Assembly (NCBI GenBank): GCA_030705825.1
Contig: JAUZPR010000008.1
Coordinates: forward strand, 1 to 52,231
Direction of reading: 5' to 3'
DNA length: 52,231 nucleotides
Origin: Bacillota bacterium
GTDB taxonomy: Bacteria; Bacillota; Clostridia; Acetivibrionales; JANLFN01
The translations under genes were made by a program, and so were the position numbers. Under the pieces are notes generated by a model. That model was not told the DNA's origin and made no database searches. It was given only the letters and a program-made list of their open reading frames with translations. Shown one piece after another: positions 18,105-26,059 of the stretch; the stretch's first letter is position 1; each line of letters starts with the position of its first letter.

Positions 18105-18709
18105 AGTTTTGATATATTGGCTTCATATTCATCTTTCAATATTTTTATACTTTGCTTTAGTAAATTGACTGTTTGAAAATTGGCTGATATAACTTTAAAA
18201 CCATATTCAAAATTCTGATCATGCTGGAATTTCCATATGACTTTCACCCTTACAGGCAATATGGTATTACCTATTGAAAGTTCCATATCAAAATCATTAT
18301 CAATGTCAATATCATCCTTTGAAATTACTTTAAAACCTTCAACACTGATATTTTTTACTATTAAAATTGGATTTCCCGAGGTTGAATTTGATTTCATATA
18401 TGCATAAAGTGAAACAGGAAATCTTTGATTGATACGTTTATCGGTAATAACATCGAAATTGTCTGCTTCTACAGTAACGGTCCTTGAACCTGGGTTTATA
18501 GACGTAATTATGCAGCTTGATAAATAGATGGACCCTTCATCCTCATAACCCATTGTAACCGGTTCATCCTCAAATAAATTATATGCAGCAAAGTCCTTTG
18601 TGAGCTTCAATGTTATTAAATTATCTTTAACTTCAGTCACTAAACTGCTTAGCGGGCTCATGGATGAATAGTAATTTAATGAAACTACGTAACCCGGTTT
18701 TATCTGCAT
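18092..18709 (-). CDS. PilZ-domain (YcgR-like) c-di-GMP-binding protein
   Basis: This 205-aa protein has a YcgR-type N-terminal beta domain (about residues 1-95) and a C-terminal PilZ domain. The two c-di-GMP motifs are present: RxxxR as RINQR near residue 93-97, and (D/N)xSxxG as NISVEG near 120. Proteins of this type act as flagellar brakes or other c-di-GMP effectors in the cytoplasm, often at the motor. It lies outside the flagellar operon, between a reductase gene and nrdR. ATG 18709 has a GGTGGTGGCAGATGC context. PilZ assignment rests on the motifs; partner and output are not visible. Confidence 0.85.
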   Translation of the reverse strand: MQIKPGYVVSLNYYSSMSPLSSLVTEVKDNLITLKLTKDFAAYNLFEDEPVTMGYEDEGSIYLSSCIITSINPGSRTVTVEADNFDVITDKRINQRFPVSLYAYMKSNSTSGNPILIVKNISVEGFKVISKDDIDIDNDFDMELSIGNTILPVRVKVIWKFQHDQNFEYGFKVISANFQTVNLLKQSIKILKDEYEANISKLKDI

Positions 18710-18732
18710 CTGCCACCACCTAAATCCCTTAA

Positions 18733-19188
18733 TTATTTATCTCTTAATAACTTGCGGAGTTCGTCCATAAATGTATTGATATCCTTGAACTGCCTGTAAA
18801 CTGACGCAAATCTGACATATGCAACCTCGTCCAGTATTTTTAGCCTGTTCATTATCATTTCACCTATTGCCTGGCTTGTAATTTCCCTTTGGAATGAATT
18901 GTATATCTGAGCCTCTATTTCATCTACAAGCTTTTCCAGATCATTTATTGATACTGGCCTTTTTTCGCATGCCCTTAGTAAACCGTTTAAAAGCTTCTCC
19001 CTGCTAAAGGGCTGTCTGGTCTTATCCTTTTTTATTACCAACAGCGGAAGACTTTCAACCTTTTCGTAAGTTGTAAACCTGCGTAGGCACTTTGAGCACT
19101 CTCTCCTTCTTCTGATAGCAAACCCCTCATCAGTTGGCCTCGAATCAATAACCTTGTCCTCTTCGAAACCGCAATACGGACATTTCAT
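18733..19188 (-). CDS. nrdR: Transcriptional repressor NrdR
   Basis: NrdR represses ribonucleotide reductase genes in response to ATP/dATP levels. The 151-aa product has the N-terminal zinc ribbon beginning [19 protein letters not shown], with the [12 protein letters not shown] second half, then an ATP-cone domain ([20 protein letters not shown] onward). ATG 19188 follows GGAGGTGCC, and the longer frame from 19218 adds residues not found in the family. No nrd gene is in the window. It is a standard-length member. Confidence 0.96.
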   Translation of the reverse strand: MKCPYCGFEEDKVIDSRPTDEGFAIRRRRECSKCLRRFTTYEKVESLPLLVIKKDKTRQPFSREKLLNGLLRACEKRPVSINDLEKLVDEIEAQIYNSFQREITSQAIGEMIMNRLKILDEVAYVRFASVYRQFKDINTFMDELRKLLRDK

Positions 19189-19351
19189 ATGGCACCTCCC
19201 AATTATTCCGGTTGGCATATTTGTATAAATATAACAAACCGGATTTTATCTTTAGTAAACCTACCCAACATATTGTATCGGCTTTTTTTGTATATACTTT
19301 ATACAGATATGAAAAATAGCTTACAAGTAATAGTTAAGAGATGGAAAATAT

Positions 19352-19615
19352 TCAAACATCAAAATGCTTTCTTATGTACCTTTCGTCTACATCAACAAGA
19401 ATAATGTCTTCTCCTATCTTTTTTACATTTTCCCACGGAATAATGAATTCGTTATCTTTCCCGAGTATGCCAAAAAGCCTTCCGCCTCCCGGAATAATAA
19501 TTGCTTCAATACTTCCTTCCTCCAGATTCACTTCTACGTCACAAACAAATCCAAGTCTTCTTCCGTCTGTGATATTTATTACCTCTTTCTGCTTAAAATC
19601 AGAAGTCCTACTCAT
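19352..19615 (-). CDS. YlmC/YmxH-family sporulation-associated PRC-barrel protein
   Basis: This 87-aa protein has the YlmC/YmxH pattern: an N-terminal KQKEVINITDGRRLGFVCDV segment, a short beta-barrel (PRC-barrel fold) with IEAIIIPGGGRLFG, and a C-terminal WENVKKIGEDIILVDV. Members are usually found near sporulation genes, and here it follows sigG. Function is not established. ATG 19615 has GGGGGTGTAAA before it; the frame upstream to 19633 is not conserved. It is probably transcribed separately from sigG, which ends in a strong terminator. Confidence 0.82.
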   Translation of the reverse strand: MSRTSDFKQKEVINITDGRRLGFVCDVEVNLEEGSIEAIIIPGGGRLFGILGKDNEFIIPWENVKKIGEDIILVDVDERYIRKHFDV

Positions 19616-19747
19616 TTTACACCCCCAAAGCAATAAAATCAGCTGTACAATTCTTGTACCATTTGTATATTTATATGTTGATTTTTTTTATCTATGAAAG
19701 ACAACCTCACTATATTTTAAATAGAAATATAGAATTCAATATTTGCT

Positions 19748-19786
19748 AAAAAAAAAGCACAAAAGAGGTTTTAAAGTCTTTTGTGC
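19748..19786 (-). terminator. Intrinsic terminator after sigG
   Basis: On the minus strand a perfect 10-bp stem (GCACAAAAGA with TCTTTTGTGC, arms 19786-19777 and 19766-19757) is followed by nine T residues. This is a textbook Rho-independent terminator 24 bp after the sigG stop. Confidence 0.9.
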
Positions 19787-19809
19787 ATTATATATTCCTA
19801 TTTATAAAA

Positions 19810-20583
19810 TCAGATATATTTTTTCATATGCATGAGAGCCGTTTTTTCAAGTCTGGAAACCTGTGCCTGAGATATTCCTATCTCCTCTGCAACTTCCATC
19901 TGTGTTCTTCCTTCAAAAAATCTTAGATTCAAAATCAGTTTTTCCCTGTCATTGAGCTTCCGCATCGCTTCTTTTAGTGCAATCCCCTCAAGCCATCTTT
20001 CATCATGGTTTTTTTCATCGCTTACCTGGTCCATGACAAAAATAGCATCTCCACCATCATGATATACCGACTCGAATAGTGATATCGGATCCTGGATGGC
20101 ATCCAATGCAAATACTATTTCCTCCTTGGGTATTTTCAATTCCTCGGCAATTTCAGCTATGGAAGGTTCCTTGGCGTTTTTGTTTGTTAGCTTTTCCTTT
20201 GCCTGAAGAGCTTTATAAGCAATATCTCTAAGAGACCGGCTTACTCTTATTGAGTTGTTGTCTCTAAGATATCTCCTGATTTCTCCAATTATCATAGGTA
20301 CGGCATAAGTAGAAAACTTAACATTTTGTGTTACATCAAAGTTATCTATTGCTTTTATCAAGCCGATACAGCCTACCTGAAACAAATCGTCCACATATTC
20401 ACCGCGGTTGTTGAACCTCTGAATCACACTTAAAACGAGCCTAAGATTTCCTCTTATGAATTCCTCTCTTGCGGAGGTATCTCCCTTATGCATTCTTTCG
20501 AACAGCTCTTTTTTTTGTTCGTTTGTCAGAACTGGCAATTTAGAAGTGTTAACACCACAAATTTCAACCTTGTTGACCAGCAT
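19810..20583 (-). CDS. sigG: RNA polymerase sporulation sigma factor SigG
   Basis: SigG directs late gene expression in the forespore after engulfment. The 257-aa product is very close to Bacillus SigG as I recall it. It has the N-terminal NKVEICGVNTSKLPVL tag, region 2 GEYVDDLFQVGCIGLIKAID with KFSTYAVPMIIGEIRRYLRD, and region 4 GRTQMEVAEEIGISQAQVSR. ATG 20583 has GGGAGG at a good distance; the frame from 20631 is spurious. It lies downstream of spoIIGA-sigE as in Bacillus but is separated by about 510 bp holding a hairpin array and its own promoter. Its ribosome site can be masked in read-through RNA. Confidence 0.97.
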   Translation of the reverse strand: MLVNKVEICGVNTSKLPVLTNEQKKELFERMHKGDTSAREEFIRGNLRLVLSVIQRFNNRGEYVDDLFQVGCIGLIKAIDNFDVTQNVKFSTYAVPMIIGEIRRYLRDNNSIRVSRSLRDIAYKALQAKEKLTNKNAKEPSIAEIAEELKIPKEEIVFALDAIQDPISLFESVYHDGGDAIFVMDQVSDEKNHDERWLEGIALKEAMRKLNDREKLILNLRFFEGRTQMEVAEEIGISQAQVSRLEKTALMHMKKYI

Positions 20584-20589
20584 AGAAAA

Positions 20590-20637
20590 ACCTCCCGTAG
20601 CAAAATTCCGTACGTAAAACATTATTGCCACGGAGGT
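20590..20637 (-). promoter_or_regulatory. Hairpin that can mask the sigG Shine-Dalgarno
   Basis: In minus-strand RNA the sequence ACCTCCGUGG (from 20637 to 20628) can pair with CUACGGGAGGU (20600-20590), which holds the sigG ribosome site. This gives ten pairs with one bulged G and one G-U. The upstream arm lies between the -35 and -10 of the proposed sigG promoter. It would therefore be present only in transcripts reading through from sigE. This resembles the arrangement I recall for Bacillus sigG. Confidence 0.65.
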
Positions 20638-20648
20638 TATTTTTATAC
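20620..20648 (-). promoter_or_regulatory. Sigma-F-type promoter of sigG
   Basis: The minus strand reads GTATA (20648-20644), 14 bp, GGCAATAATG (20629-20620). This fits the sigma-F pattern GyATA, about 15 bp, GGnnAnAnT at nearly every fixed position. It lies about 40 bp before the sigG start codon. A forespore promoter is expected here because sigG is a sigma-F target in Bacillus. Confidence 0.6.
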
Positions 20649-20692
20649 TGTAAAACCAATCAAAAATTTTTCAGCAAAACCCTTGACATATT

Positions 20693-21098
20693 GACAGCTG
20701 TAATATTAGCCGTTTTTTTTACGGAATGTGTAAGGTTACACATTGGGAGTAAAATTATAGAACGGCTTATATTACAGCTGTCATTTCCTTTTAACCTGCG
20801 TAAGAGGAATAATAGTCATTCTTTTTTACGGGCTGTGCACGGTGTCCGTTCACAGAGGGAGTAAAATTATAGAATGACTTTTTCTCTTACGTCTTATTGA
20901 CAGCTGTAATATTAGCCGTTTCTTTTTTATGGAATGTGTGAGGCACACATTGGGAGTAAAATCTATAGTACGGCTTATGTTACGGCTGTCATTTCCTTTT
21001 TTGCCTGCCTAAGAGAAATAATAGTCATTCTTTTATGCGGGTTGCTTGCGACAATCGCACGCAATGTAGCATAATTTATAGAATGACTTTTTCTCTTA
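20693..21098. repeat. Tandem array of four large hairpins (A-B-A'-B') between sigE and sigG
   Basis: Units: A 20693-20782, B 20799-20891, A' 20899-20990, B' 21010-21098. A and A' have arms GACAGCTGTAATATTAGCC and its near complement. B and B' have arms with TAAGAG(G/A)AATAATAGTC and GACTTTTTCTCTTA. All share a T-rich 5' inner strand, an apical stem of variable sequence, and a conserved strand near GGGAGTAAAATTATAGA (diverged in B'). The A-B pair, including its linker, is repeated with a period of about 206-211 bp. B' overlaps the sigE stop codon. No open frame or known RNA family is recognised. Confidence 0.8.
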
Positions 21099-21827
21099 TA
21101 TCATCTTATTTATCTCTTTTTTCAATCTGCTTATAATTCGCTTTTCCAATCTTGATATATATGATTGTGAAATACCCAGCATATCTGCCACTTCCTTCTG
21201 GGTCTTTTCTACACCATTGGAAAGTCCGAATCTAAGCTCCATAATCTTTTTCTCCCTGACAGAAAGCTTTTTCATTGCATTATTGAGAAGTTCCTTATCC
21301 ACTTCATCCTCAATACTTCTATGAATAAGATCATTGTCAGTGCCGAGTATGTCGGACAGAAGCAGTTCATTTCCATCCCAGTCTATGTTTAACGGTTCGT
21401 CAATGGATATCTCGGTTTTTACCCTGTTGTTTCTCCTGAGATACATCAAAATTTCATTTTCAATACATCTTGAGGCATAAGTAGCCAGCTTTATATTTTT
21501 TGAAGGATTGAACGTATTGATGGCCTTTATAAGACCTATAGTTCCTATTGAAATAAGATCTTCTACTCCAACCCCTGTATTCTCAAATTTTCTTGCTATA
21601 TAAACCACAAGTCTGAGGTTTCTCTCAATGAGAATTGACTTTACGCCAAAATCACTATCTTCAAGCTTTCCAAGAAGATAATTTTCTTCTTCACTGCTGA
21701 GCGGCGGTGGTAAGGCTTCACTGCCGCCAATATAATATATAGGCTGTTCTTTTTGAATTTTTAACTTTTTAAGAAGATTTAAATATTTTATCCAGAGTTG
21801 CAGCTTCAGTTTCTTTATTATAAACAT
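21096..21827 (-). CDS. sigE: RNA polymerase sporulation sigma factor SigE (pro-SigE)
   Basis: SigE runs early mother-cell gene expression and is made as an inactive precursor. The 243-aa product has an N-terminal basic amphipathic pro-sequence (about residues 1-30). The hallmark [14 protein letters not shown] follows, then region 2 [18 protein letters not shown] and [19 protein letters not shown], and region 4 [20 protein letters not shown]. SpoIIGA, encoded just upstream, should cleave near the QKEQ/PIYY junction by analogy with Bacillus. ATG 21827 follows GAAAGGGG. The gap to spoIIGA is 24 bp, so the two are cotranscribed. The stop codon lies inside the last hairpin of the downstream array. 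Confidence 0.97.
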   Translation of the reverse strand: MFIIKKLKLQLWIKYLNLLKKLKIQKEQPIYYIGGSEALPPPLSSEEENYLLGKLEDSDFGVKSILIERNLRLVVYIARKFENTGVGVEDLISIGTIGLIKAINTFNPSKNIKLATYASRCIENEILMYLRRNNRVKTEISIDEPLNIDWDGNELLLSDILGTDNDLIHRSIEDEVDKELLNNAMKKLSVREKKIMELRFGLSNGVEKTQKEVADMLGISQSYISRLEKRIISRLKKEINKMI

Positions 21828-21851
21828 TGGAAAGCCCCTTTCAAGATATTA

Positions 21852-22751
21852 TCAACCGACCAGTTCAGGATTCAGCAAAGCTTTGTATCTCTCGTTTCTG
21901 GATAGTATACTGTTGTATATTCCTATTATCACTTCATTTATATCTTTCTTGTGCTGATTTTCTCCTATTTCTATATAATCCGGCTTGAATCCCAACAGCA
22001 TACCGTTTTGCTTGCCCAGAGAACTGAATGGAATAAGCCGGAATCTGGCAATCCACTCAGAATTAGATATTATATTGGTTACACAAGTCAAATCGTTCTC
22101 CCGGGAGTTCTCATATATGTTCTTTATTTCTTCAGGCAGTATTTCTCTTAATGCATTAAACTCCACAACTACTACAGGCAGATTTGATAAAGGATCAAAC
22201 AAGGAATTTCCTGTATCAATTAAAGCTGCCATTCCTATTTTTTTGCTTTCAAATGAAATTTTAAGCGGTATTAAAAGTTTATCCCTTTCAAATCTGTGCT
22301 GAAATATCTCCCAGAATATTCTGACTATAATACCTACAGTAACTACAGACAATAGAAGTACAATTGTTTGTGACTGCCAGAATACATAAACAACACCGTT
22401 TTTTAAAAAACCTCCGTTTTGATTAAAGTAAAGGAAAGCAAAAGCAGCACCTGCGAAAATAAAAGTAGATGCATAGAACAAAACCAGTATTTTAATGAAT
22501 TCCCAGACTTTCTTCGGTGTAAAGACCAATGCAACAATGAGCAAGGAGAGAGCAAATTTGGAGAATGCAGTGTAGTATATTTTAAACCCTGGACAGATTA
22601 AAAGGAAAACTACATATAAAGCTCCTACAAAAGCACCTATAAATAATCTGAGGGTAGAAGTCTTTCTTTTAGAAAACTTGGATGTAACCATCAAAATTAA
22701 GAAATTCATTACCAGGTTCTCTAAAAAAAGCACATCCAAATATACTTCCAC
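21852..22751 (-). CDS. spoIIGA: Sporulation sigma-E processing aspartic protease SpoIIGA
   Basis: SpoIIGA is a membrane-embedded aspartic protease that activates pro-SigE in the mother cell after asymmetric septation. The 299-aa product has about five hydrophobic segments in residues 1-145. A cytoplasmic protease domain follows with the catalytic motif ALIDTGNSLFDP (Asp at about 179). The start is GTG 22751; the upstream ribosome site (GGGG) is weak-to-fair. It is the first gene of the spoIIG operon here, transcribed toward sigE from a promoter with Spo0A-box-like sites. Confidence 0.95.
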   Translation of the reverse strand: MEVYLDVLFLENLVMNFLILMVTSKFSKRKTSTLRLFIGAFVGALYVVFLLICPGFKIYYTAFSKFALSLLIVALVFTPKKVWEFIKILVLFYASTFIFAGAAFAFLYFNQNGGFLKNGVVYVFWQSQTIVLLLSVVTVGIIVRIFWEIFQHRFERDKLLIPLKISFESKKIGMAALIDTGNSLFDPLSNLPVVVVEFNALREILPEEIKNIYENSRENDLTCVTNIISNSEWIARFRLIPFSSLGKQNGMLLGFKPDYIEIGENQHKKDINEVIIGIYNSILSRNERYKALLNPELVG

Positions 22752-22816
22752 ATTTATACCCCACAGTCAGACATCCCTTATATACTTATATTCAGTAGCT
22801 TGTTTCTTTATGTTAT

Positions 22817-22863
22817 ATTATACTTTTTGTAAATATAATAATTTGTCAAATGATATTGTTGAA
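22817..22863 (-). promoter_or_regulatory. spoIIG-type promoter with long spacer and Spo0A-box-like sites
   Basis: The minus strand has TTGACA (22849-22844), a 21-bp spacer, and TATAAT (22822-22817). Two sequences one mismatch from the 0A box TTCGACA overlap or flank the -35: TTCAACA (22863-22857) and TTTGACA (22850-22844). The Bacillus spoIIG promoter also has consensus boxes with an overlong spacer and depends on Spo0A-P bound beside the -35. Confidence 0.75.
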
Positions 22864-22881
22864 AAAGGAAAATCGTATGAC

Positions 22882-22915
22882 AAAAAAAAACAGGATGTCT
22901 GCTGACATCCTGTTT
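22882..22915 (-). terminator. Intrinsic terminator after ftsZ
   Basis: A perfect 12-bp stem (AAACAGGATGTC with GACATCCTGTTT, loop of 4) is followed on the minus strand by a T9 tract (the first three T's belong to the stem). It separates ftsZ from the spoIIG promoter 20-30 bp further on. Confidence 0.93.
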
Positions 22916-22928
22916 CAAGCTTATATTT

Positions 22929-24023
22929 TTATTTAAATCTGTTTCTTCTTAAAAAAGTTGGTATATCAAGCTCATCACCCGTTGGGGGAACGGTAGTCTG
23001 TTGTTTATCGATTTGAGCTGAGGAAGGTACATTCTTTTCAGCAACTTTGTCTGTCTTCTTGAATACAGGTCCCTTATCAAAACCTGTAGCTATGACAGTA
23101 ATCTGGATTTCGTCCTTTAAGTTGTCATCAATAACCGCTCCGAATATTATATTGGCATCCGGATCTACGGATTTTTGTACAAGTTCTGCGGCTGTATTGA
23201 CTTCAAACATTCCCAAATCGGCACCGCCTGTTATATTAAACAGTACTCCTCTTGCACCTTCTATTGAAGTTTCAAGCAACGGGCTGTGTATTGCCTGCCT
23301 TGCTGCTTCTTCCGCCCTGTTTTCACCTGATGCTTTTCCTATACCCATATGTGCAAGACCTGTATCTATCATTATGGTCTTAACATCCGCAAAGTCCACA
23401 TTTACAAGGCCAGGTACCGCAATCACATCAGATATGCCCTGTACACCCTGTCTTAATATATCATCAGCTATTTTAAAGGCATCGACTATAGATGTCTTCT
23501 TTTCTACAACCTGAAGAAGCCTGTCGTTGGGGATGGTAACCAGTGTATCAACACTGCTTTTTAAGTTTTCTATCCCTCTCTCGGCATGCTGCATACGTTT
23601 TCTGCCTTCAAACATAAAAGGCTTAGTTACTACGCCGACAGTCAATATTCCCAATTCCTTGGCAATCTGTGCAACAACTGGTGCTGCTCCGGTTCCTGTA
23701 CCGCCGCCCATTCCTGCTGTAACAAAAACCATATCCGCACCTTTAATAGCTTGTGCTATTTCGTCTTTGCTCTCATTTGCCGCCTTTTCACCGATTTCAG
23801 GGTTTGCTCCGGCTCCAAGACCTTTAGTTAGCTTGTCCCCTATCTGTATTTTAGTATTGGCTTTCGAAGTAAATAAAGCTTGTTTATCAGTATTTACCGC
23901 AATAAATTCAATGCCGCGCAAACCTGCTGCAATCATTCTGTTTACAGCATTGCTTCCGCCGCCGCCGACACCTATAACTTTTATCTGTGCGAATTGCCCC
24001 ATGTCAAGATCGAATTCCAGCAA
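22929..24023 (-). CDS. ftsZ: Cell division protein FtsZ
   Basis: FtsZ is the tubulin-like GTPase that forms the division ring. The 364-aa product starts [20 protein letters not shown], matching the Bacillus N-terminus when read from the TTG at 24023. That TTG stands seven bases after GGGGGA. The nucleotide-binding [13 protein letters not shown] and tubulin signature [13 protein letters not shown] are intact, as is the T7 loop region FADVKTIM. The C-terminal tail ends in [13 protein letters not shown], the usual peptide for FtsA and other partners. Longer frames to 24077 are not conserved. It is separated from ftsA by 313 bp with a good promoter of its own. Confidence 0.97.
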   Translation of the reverse strand: MLEFDLDMGQFAQIKVIGVGGGGSNAVNRMIAAGLRGIEFIAVNTDKQALFTSKANTKIQIGDKLTKGLGAGANPEIGEKAANESKDEIAQAIKGADMVFVTAGMGGGTGTGAAPVVAQIAKELGILTVGVVTKPFMFEGRKRMQHAERGIENLKSSVDTLVTIPNDRLLQVVEKKTSIVDAFKIADDILRQGVQGISDVIAVPGLVNVDFADVKTIMIDTGLAHMGIGKASGENRAEEAARQAIHSPLLETSIEGARGVLFNITGGADLGMFEVNTAAELVQKSVDPDANIIFGAVIDDNLKDEIQITVIATGFDKGPVFKKTDKVAEKNVPSSAQIDKQQTTVPPTGDELDIPTFLRRNRFK

Positions 24024-24190
24024 TTTGAGTCCCCCTTTTTTAGAGCTTCTTATCATTTGTTTATCTGGAAAATACACCTACAGCCAAATCAGTATAAGCC
24101 TGCCAATTAAACAGTTCATACACCGGCTTCTAATTGTCAAAAACATAATTCACATTAGCATAATTCAGATTAGTCTTTAGATTGTTTTTA

Positions 24191-24219
24191 AATCTACTTT
24201 AAATATATATTATTGTCAA
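24191..24219 (-). promoter_or_regulatory. Promoter for ftsZ in the ftsA-ftsZ gap
   Basis: The minus strand reads TTGACA (24219-24214), 17 bp, TAGATT (24196-24191), a good sigma-A-type promoter about 170 bp before the ftsZ start. The rest of the 24024-24336 gap is AT-rich with no gene. A second TTGACA at 24140-24135 lacks a fitting -10. Confidence 0.6.
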
Positions 24220-24336
24220 AAATAACGCAACATAAGATTTATACATATGCATAGAATATTATAAACTAAAATAAGTAAATTGTATAGCAGTATCAATATA
24301 ATATGGATGAAATATGGAAATTAAATCGGCTTATAG

Positions 24337-25572
24337 TCAACTTAGCTTTTTAAACAATGCAGAAAGCTTTTTAAAAACCCCGTTTTCATTATTTTTCTGA
24401 ACCTGCTTTTTGTTCTTTATTTCATTTATAAGGCTTGTACCTTTTTTATTATTGTTGGCAAACCTTACAATTCCGGCAGCTGTCATAAATTCGGACTTTG
24501 TTATTCCGTTAAGTTTAGGTGTGGCAATACGTACAGGAAGCTCAAATACTTCCGATGCCAGCTGTTTTCCGCCGTCTATATGTGAAATTCCGCCTCCTGT
24601 CAAAACTATACCGGCAGGCAGACTTTCGCGTATTCCGGATTTGCATAAAAGTTCATTACACAGATATAATATTTCATGTACCCTGCATTCGATTATTTCA
24701 ACAACCTCAGATACCTTAACGGCTTTTTTCTTATTTTCGTTGATCTCATTCACAAGTATATCCTGATCGTTTTTAATCAGTGAAGTAAGGGCAAGTTCAA
24801 ACTGTCTCTTGATTTTTTCAGCATCGTTATGAGATATTTTAAGTCCGATGGAAATATCGTTGGTTATATGGTCTCCACCAACCGGAATAGAATCATAAAA
24901 AAGCAACCGGTTGTTTTTATAAACAGATATATCAGTAACTCCTCCGCCTACATCTACCAAAATTACTCCTATATCCTTTTCTTCCTGCGTCAAAGCCATT
25001 TCAGCAGTTGCAAAAGATTCGACAACCAGTCCGTCAATCTTTAAACCAGCTTTTTCAAGGCTTTTAATAATATTCTGAGCAGATGTTATTTTTGCTGCAA
25101 TTACATCTGCGTCGACTTCCATTTTTACTCCCAGCATACCTATAGGATCGACAATTTCATCATATCCATCTATAATATACTGTCTGGGTATTATGTCTAT
25201 AAGCTGTCTGTCTTCAGGCAGTTCTATATCTCTAACATTGTGCAAAACCTTATCAATATCTCTCTGAGATATTTCATTTTCTTCTCCCGACCTGTTTATT
25301 TCAGAACGGTAATTCAATACCGATACGTGCATTCCAATTATATTAACATAGGCTGAGCCGATTTTTATATCAGCTTTTGCTTCCGCTTGTTCAACAGAAT
25401 TCTTAACAGCCCTCGCAGTGCTTTCAATATCGACTATTACACCTTTTTTTATACCGCAGCAGGAATCCATGCCTTCTCCGATTATTACAAGTTCATCAGC
25501 CCTGCCAAGCTGACCGATAACCGTACATACCTTAGAAGTGCCAATATCGATCCCTACGATAATATCACTCAC
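24337..25572 (-). CDS. ftsA: Cell division protein FtsA
   Basis: FtsA is an actin-like ATPase that tethers FtsZ to the membrane. The 411-aa product has phosphate loops VGIDIGTSKVCTVIG at the N-terminus and ILVDVGGGVTDISVYKNNRL in the middle, plus the adenosine motif VLTGGGISHIDGG. A C-terminal amphipathic helix (FKKLSALFKKLS) serves membrane binding. The start is GTG 25572 with GGGAGG nine bases before. It follows sbp by about 75 bp. The family is unambiguous. Confidence 0.95.
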   Translation of the reverse strand: MSDIIVGIDIGTSKVCTVIGQLGRADELVIIGEGMDSCCGIKKGVIVDIESTARAVKNSVEQAEAKADIKIGSAYVNIIGMHVSVLNYRSEINRSGEENEISQRDIDKVLHNVRDIELPEDRQLIDIIPRQYIIDGYDEIVDPIGMLGVKMEVDADVIAAKITSAQNIIKSLEKAGLKIDGLVVESFATAEMALTQEEKDIGVILVDVGGGVTDISVYKNNRLLFYDSIPVGGDHITNDISIGLKISHNDAEKIKRQFELALTSLIKNDQDILVNEINENKKKAVKVSEVVEIIECRVHEILYLCNELLCKSGIRESLPAGIVLTGGGISHIDGGKQLASEVFELPVRIATPKLNGITKSEFMTAAGIVRFANNNKKGTSLINEIKNKKQVQKNNENGVFKKLSALFKKLS

Positions 25573-25647
25573 TTGATTATACCTCCCAAGAATAGACCTT
25601 CCACTGTAGAATTTTAAGCACCAGAAGCTATTTCGACAAAATATCAG

Positions 25648-26004
25648 TTACTTCTCTATTATATTATCTTTTTTCAAAAATTTGTTCAATAGGAATCTTC
25701 TAATAATTGCAAAATTGAGGAAGAGTCTGTTTCCAAAAGCAAACACAGCTGCAAGATATATGGGAATACCCAGCTTGTCCCCAATATAGGCCAACAAAGC
25801 AGCCAATAACGCATTTCCAAAAAAGCCCGAAAGGAAAACCTTCATGTCAAATTTACTTTGAAGTGATGCGGCTATACCGCCGAAAACCGAATCCAATGAG
25901 GCAAGAATTGCCACCGCAACATAGTTTGAGTATTGTGAAGGTATGTAATATGGAACAAAAAGTCCTAAAAGTATTCCTGCAACCAAGCCTAAAATAGGCA
26001 TCAT
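25648..26004 (-). CDS. sbp: Small basic membrane protein Sbp (DUF1290 family)
   Basis: This 118-aa protein has three to four hydrophobic stretches and a basic C-terminal tail (RRFLLNKFLKK). The family signature is present: GLVAGILLGLFVPYYIP, then ASLDSVFGGIAASLQSKFD and LAAVFAFGNRLFLNFAIIRR. Members lie next to ftsA in Firmicutes (Bacillus sbp) but their function is unknown. ATG 26004 is preceded by GGGGGGAATACAT. It lies between divIB and ftsA and is likely cotranscribed with both. Confidence 0.9.
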   Translation of the reverse strand: MMPILGLVAGILLGLFVPYYIPSQYSNYVAVAILASLDSVFGGIAASLQSKFDMKVFLSGFFGNALLAALLAYIGDKLGIPIYLAAVFAFGNRLFLNFAIIRRFLLNKFLKKDNIIEK

Positions 26005-26059
26005 ATGTATTCCCCCCTAAGATTTTCATCTTTTTTGTGTACTTGTTACCACCTTTTAC

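Noticed and set aside
20683-20696. Two TTGACA boxes as a plus-strand promoter for the hairpin array
   Set aside because: No -10 lies at 16-18 bp from either box; the second TTGACA is the edge of hairpin A, and the same edge recurs at A'.
20693-21098. CRISPR-like array
   Set aside because: Units are large hairpins repeated in pairs with diverged stems, not short identical repeats with unique spacers; no cas genes are near.
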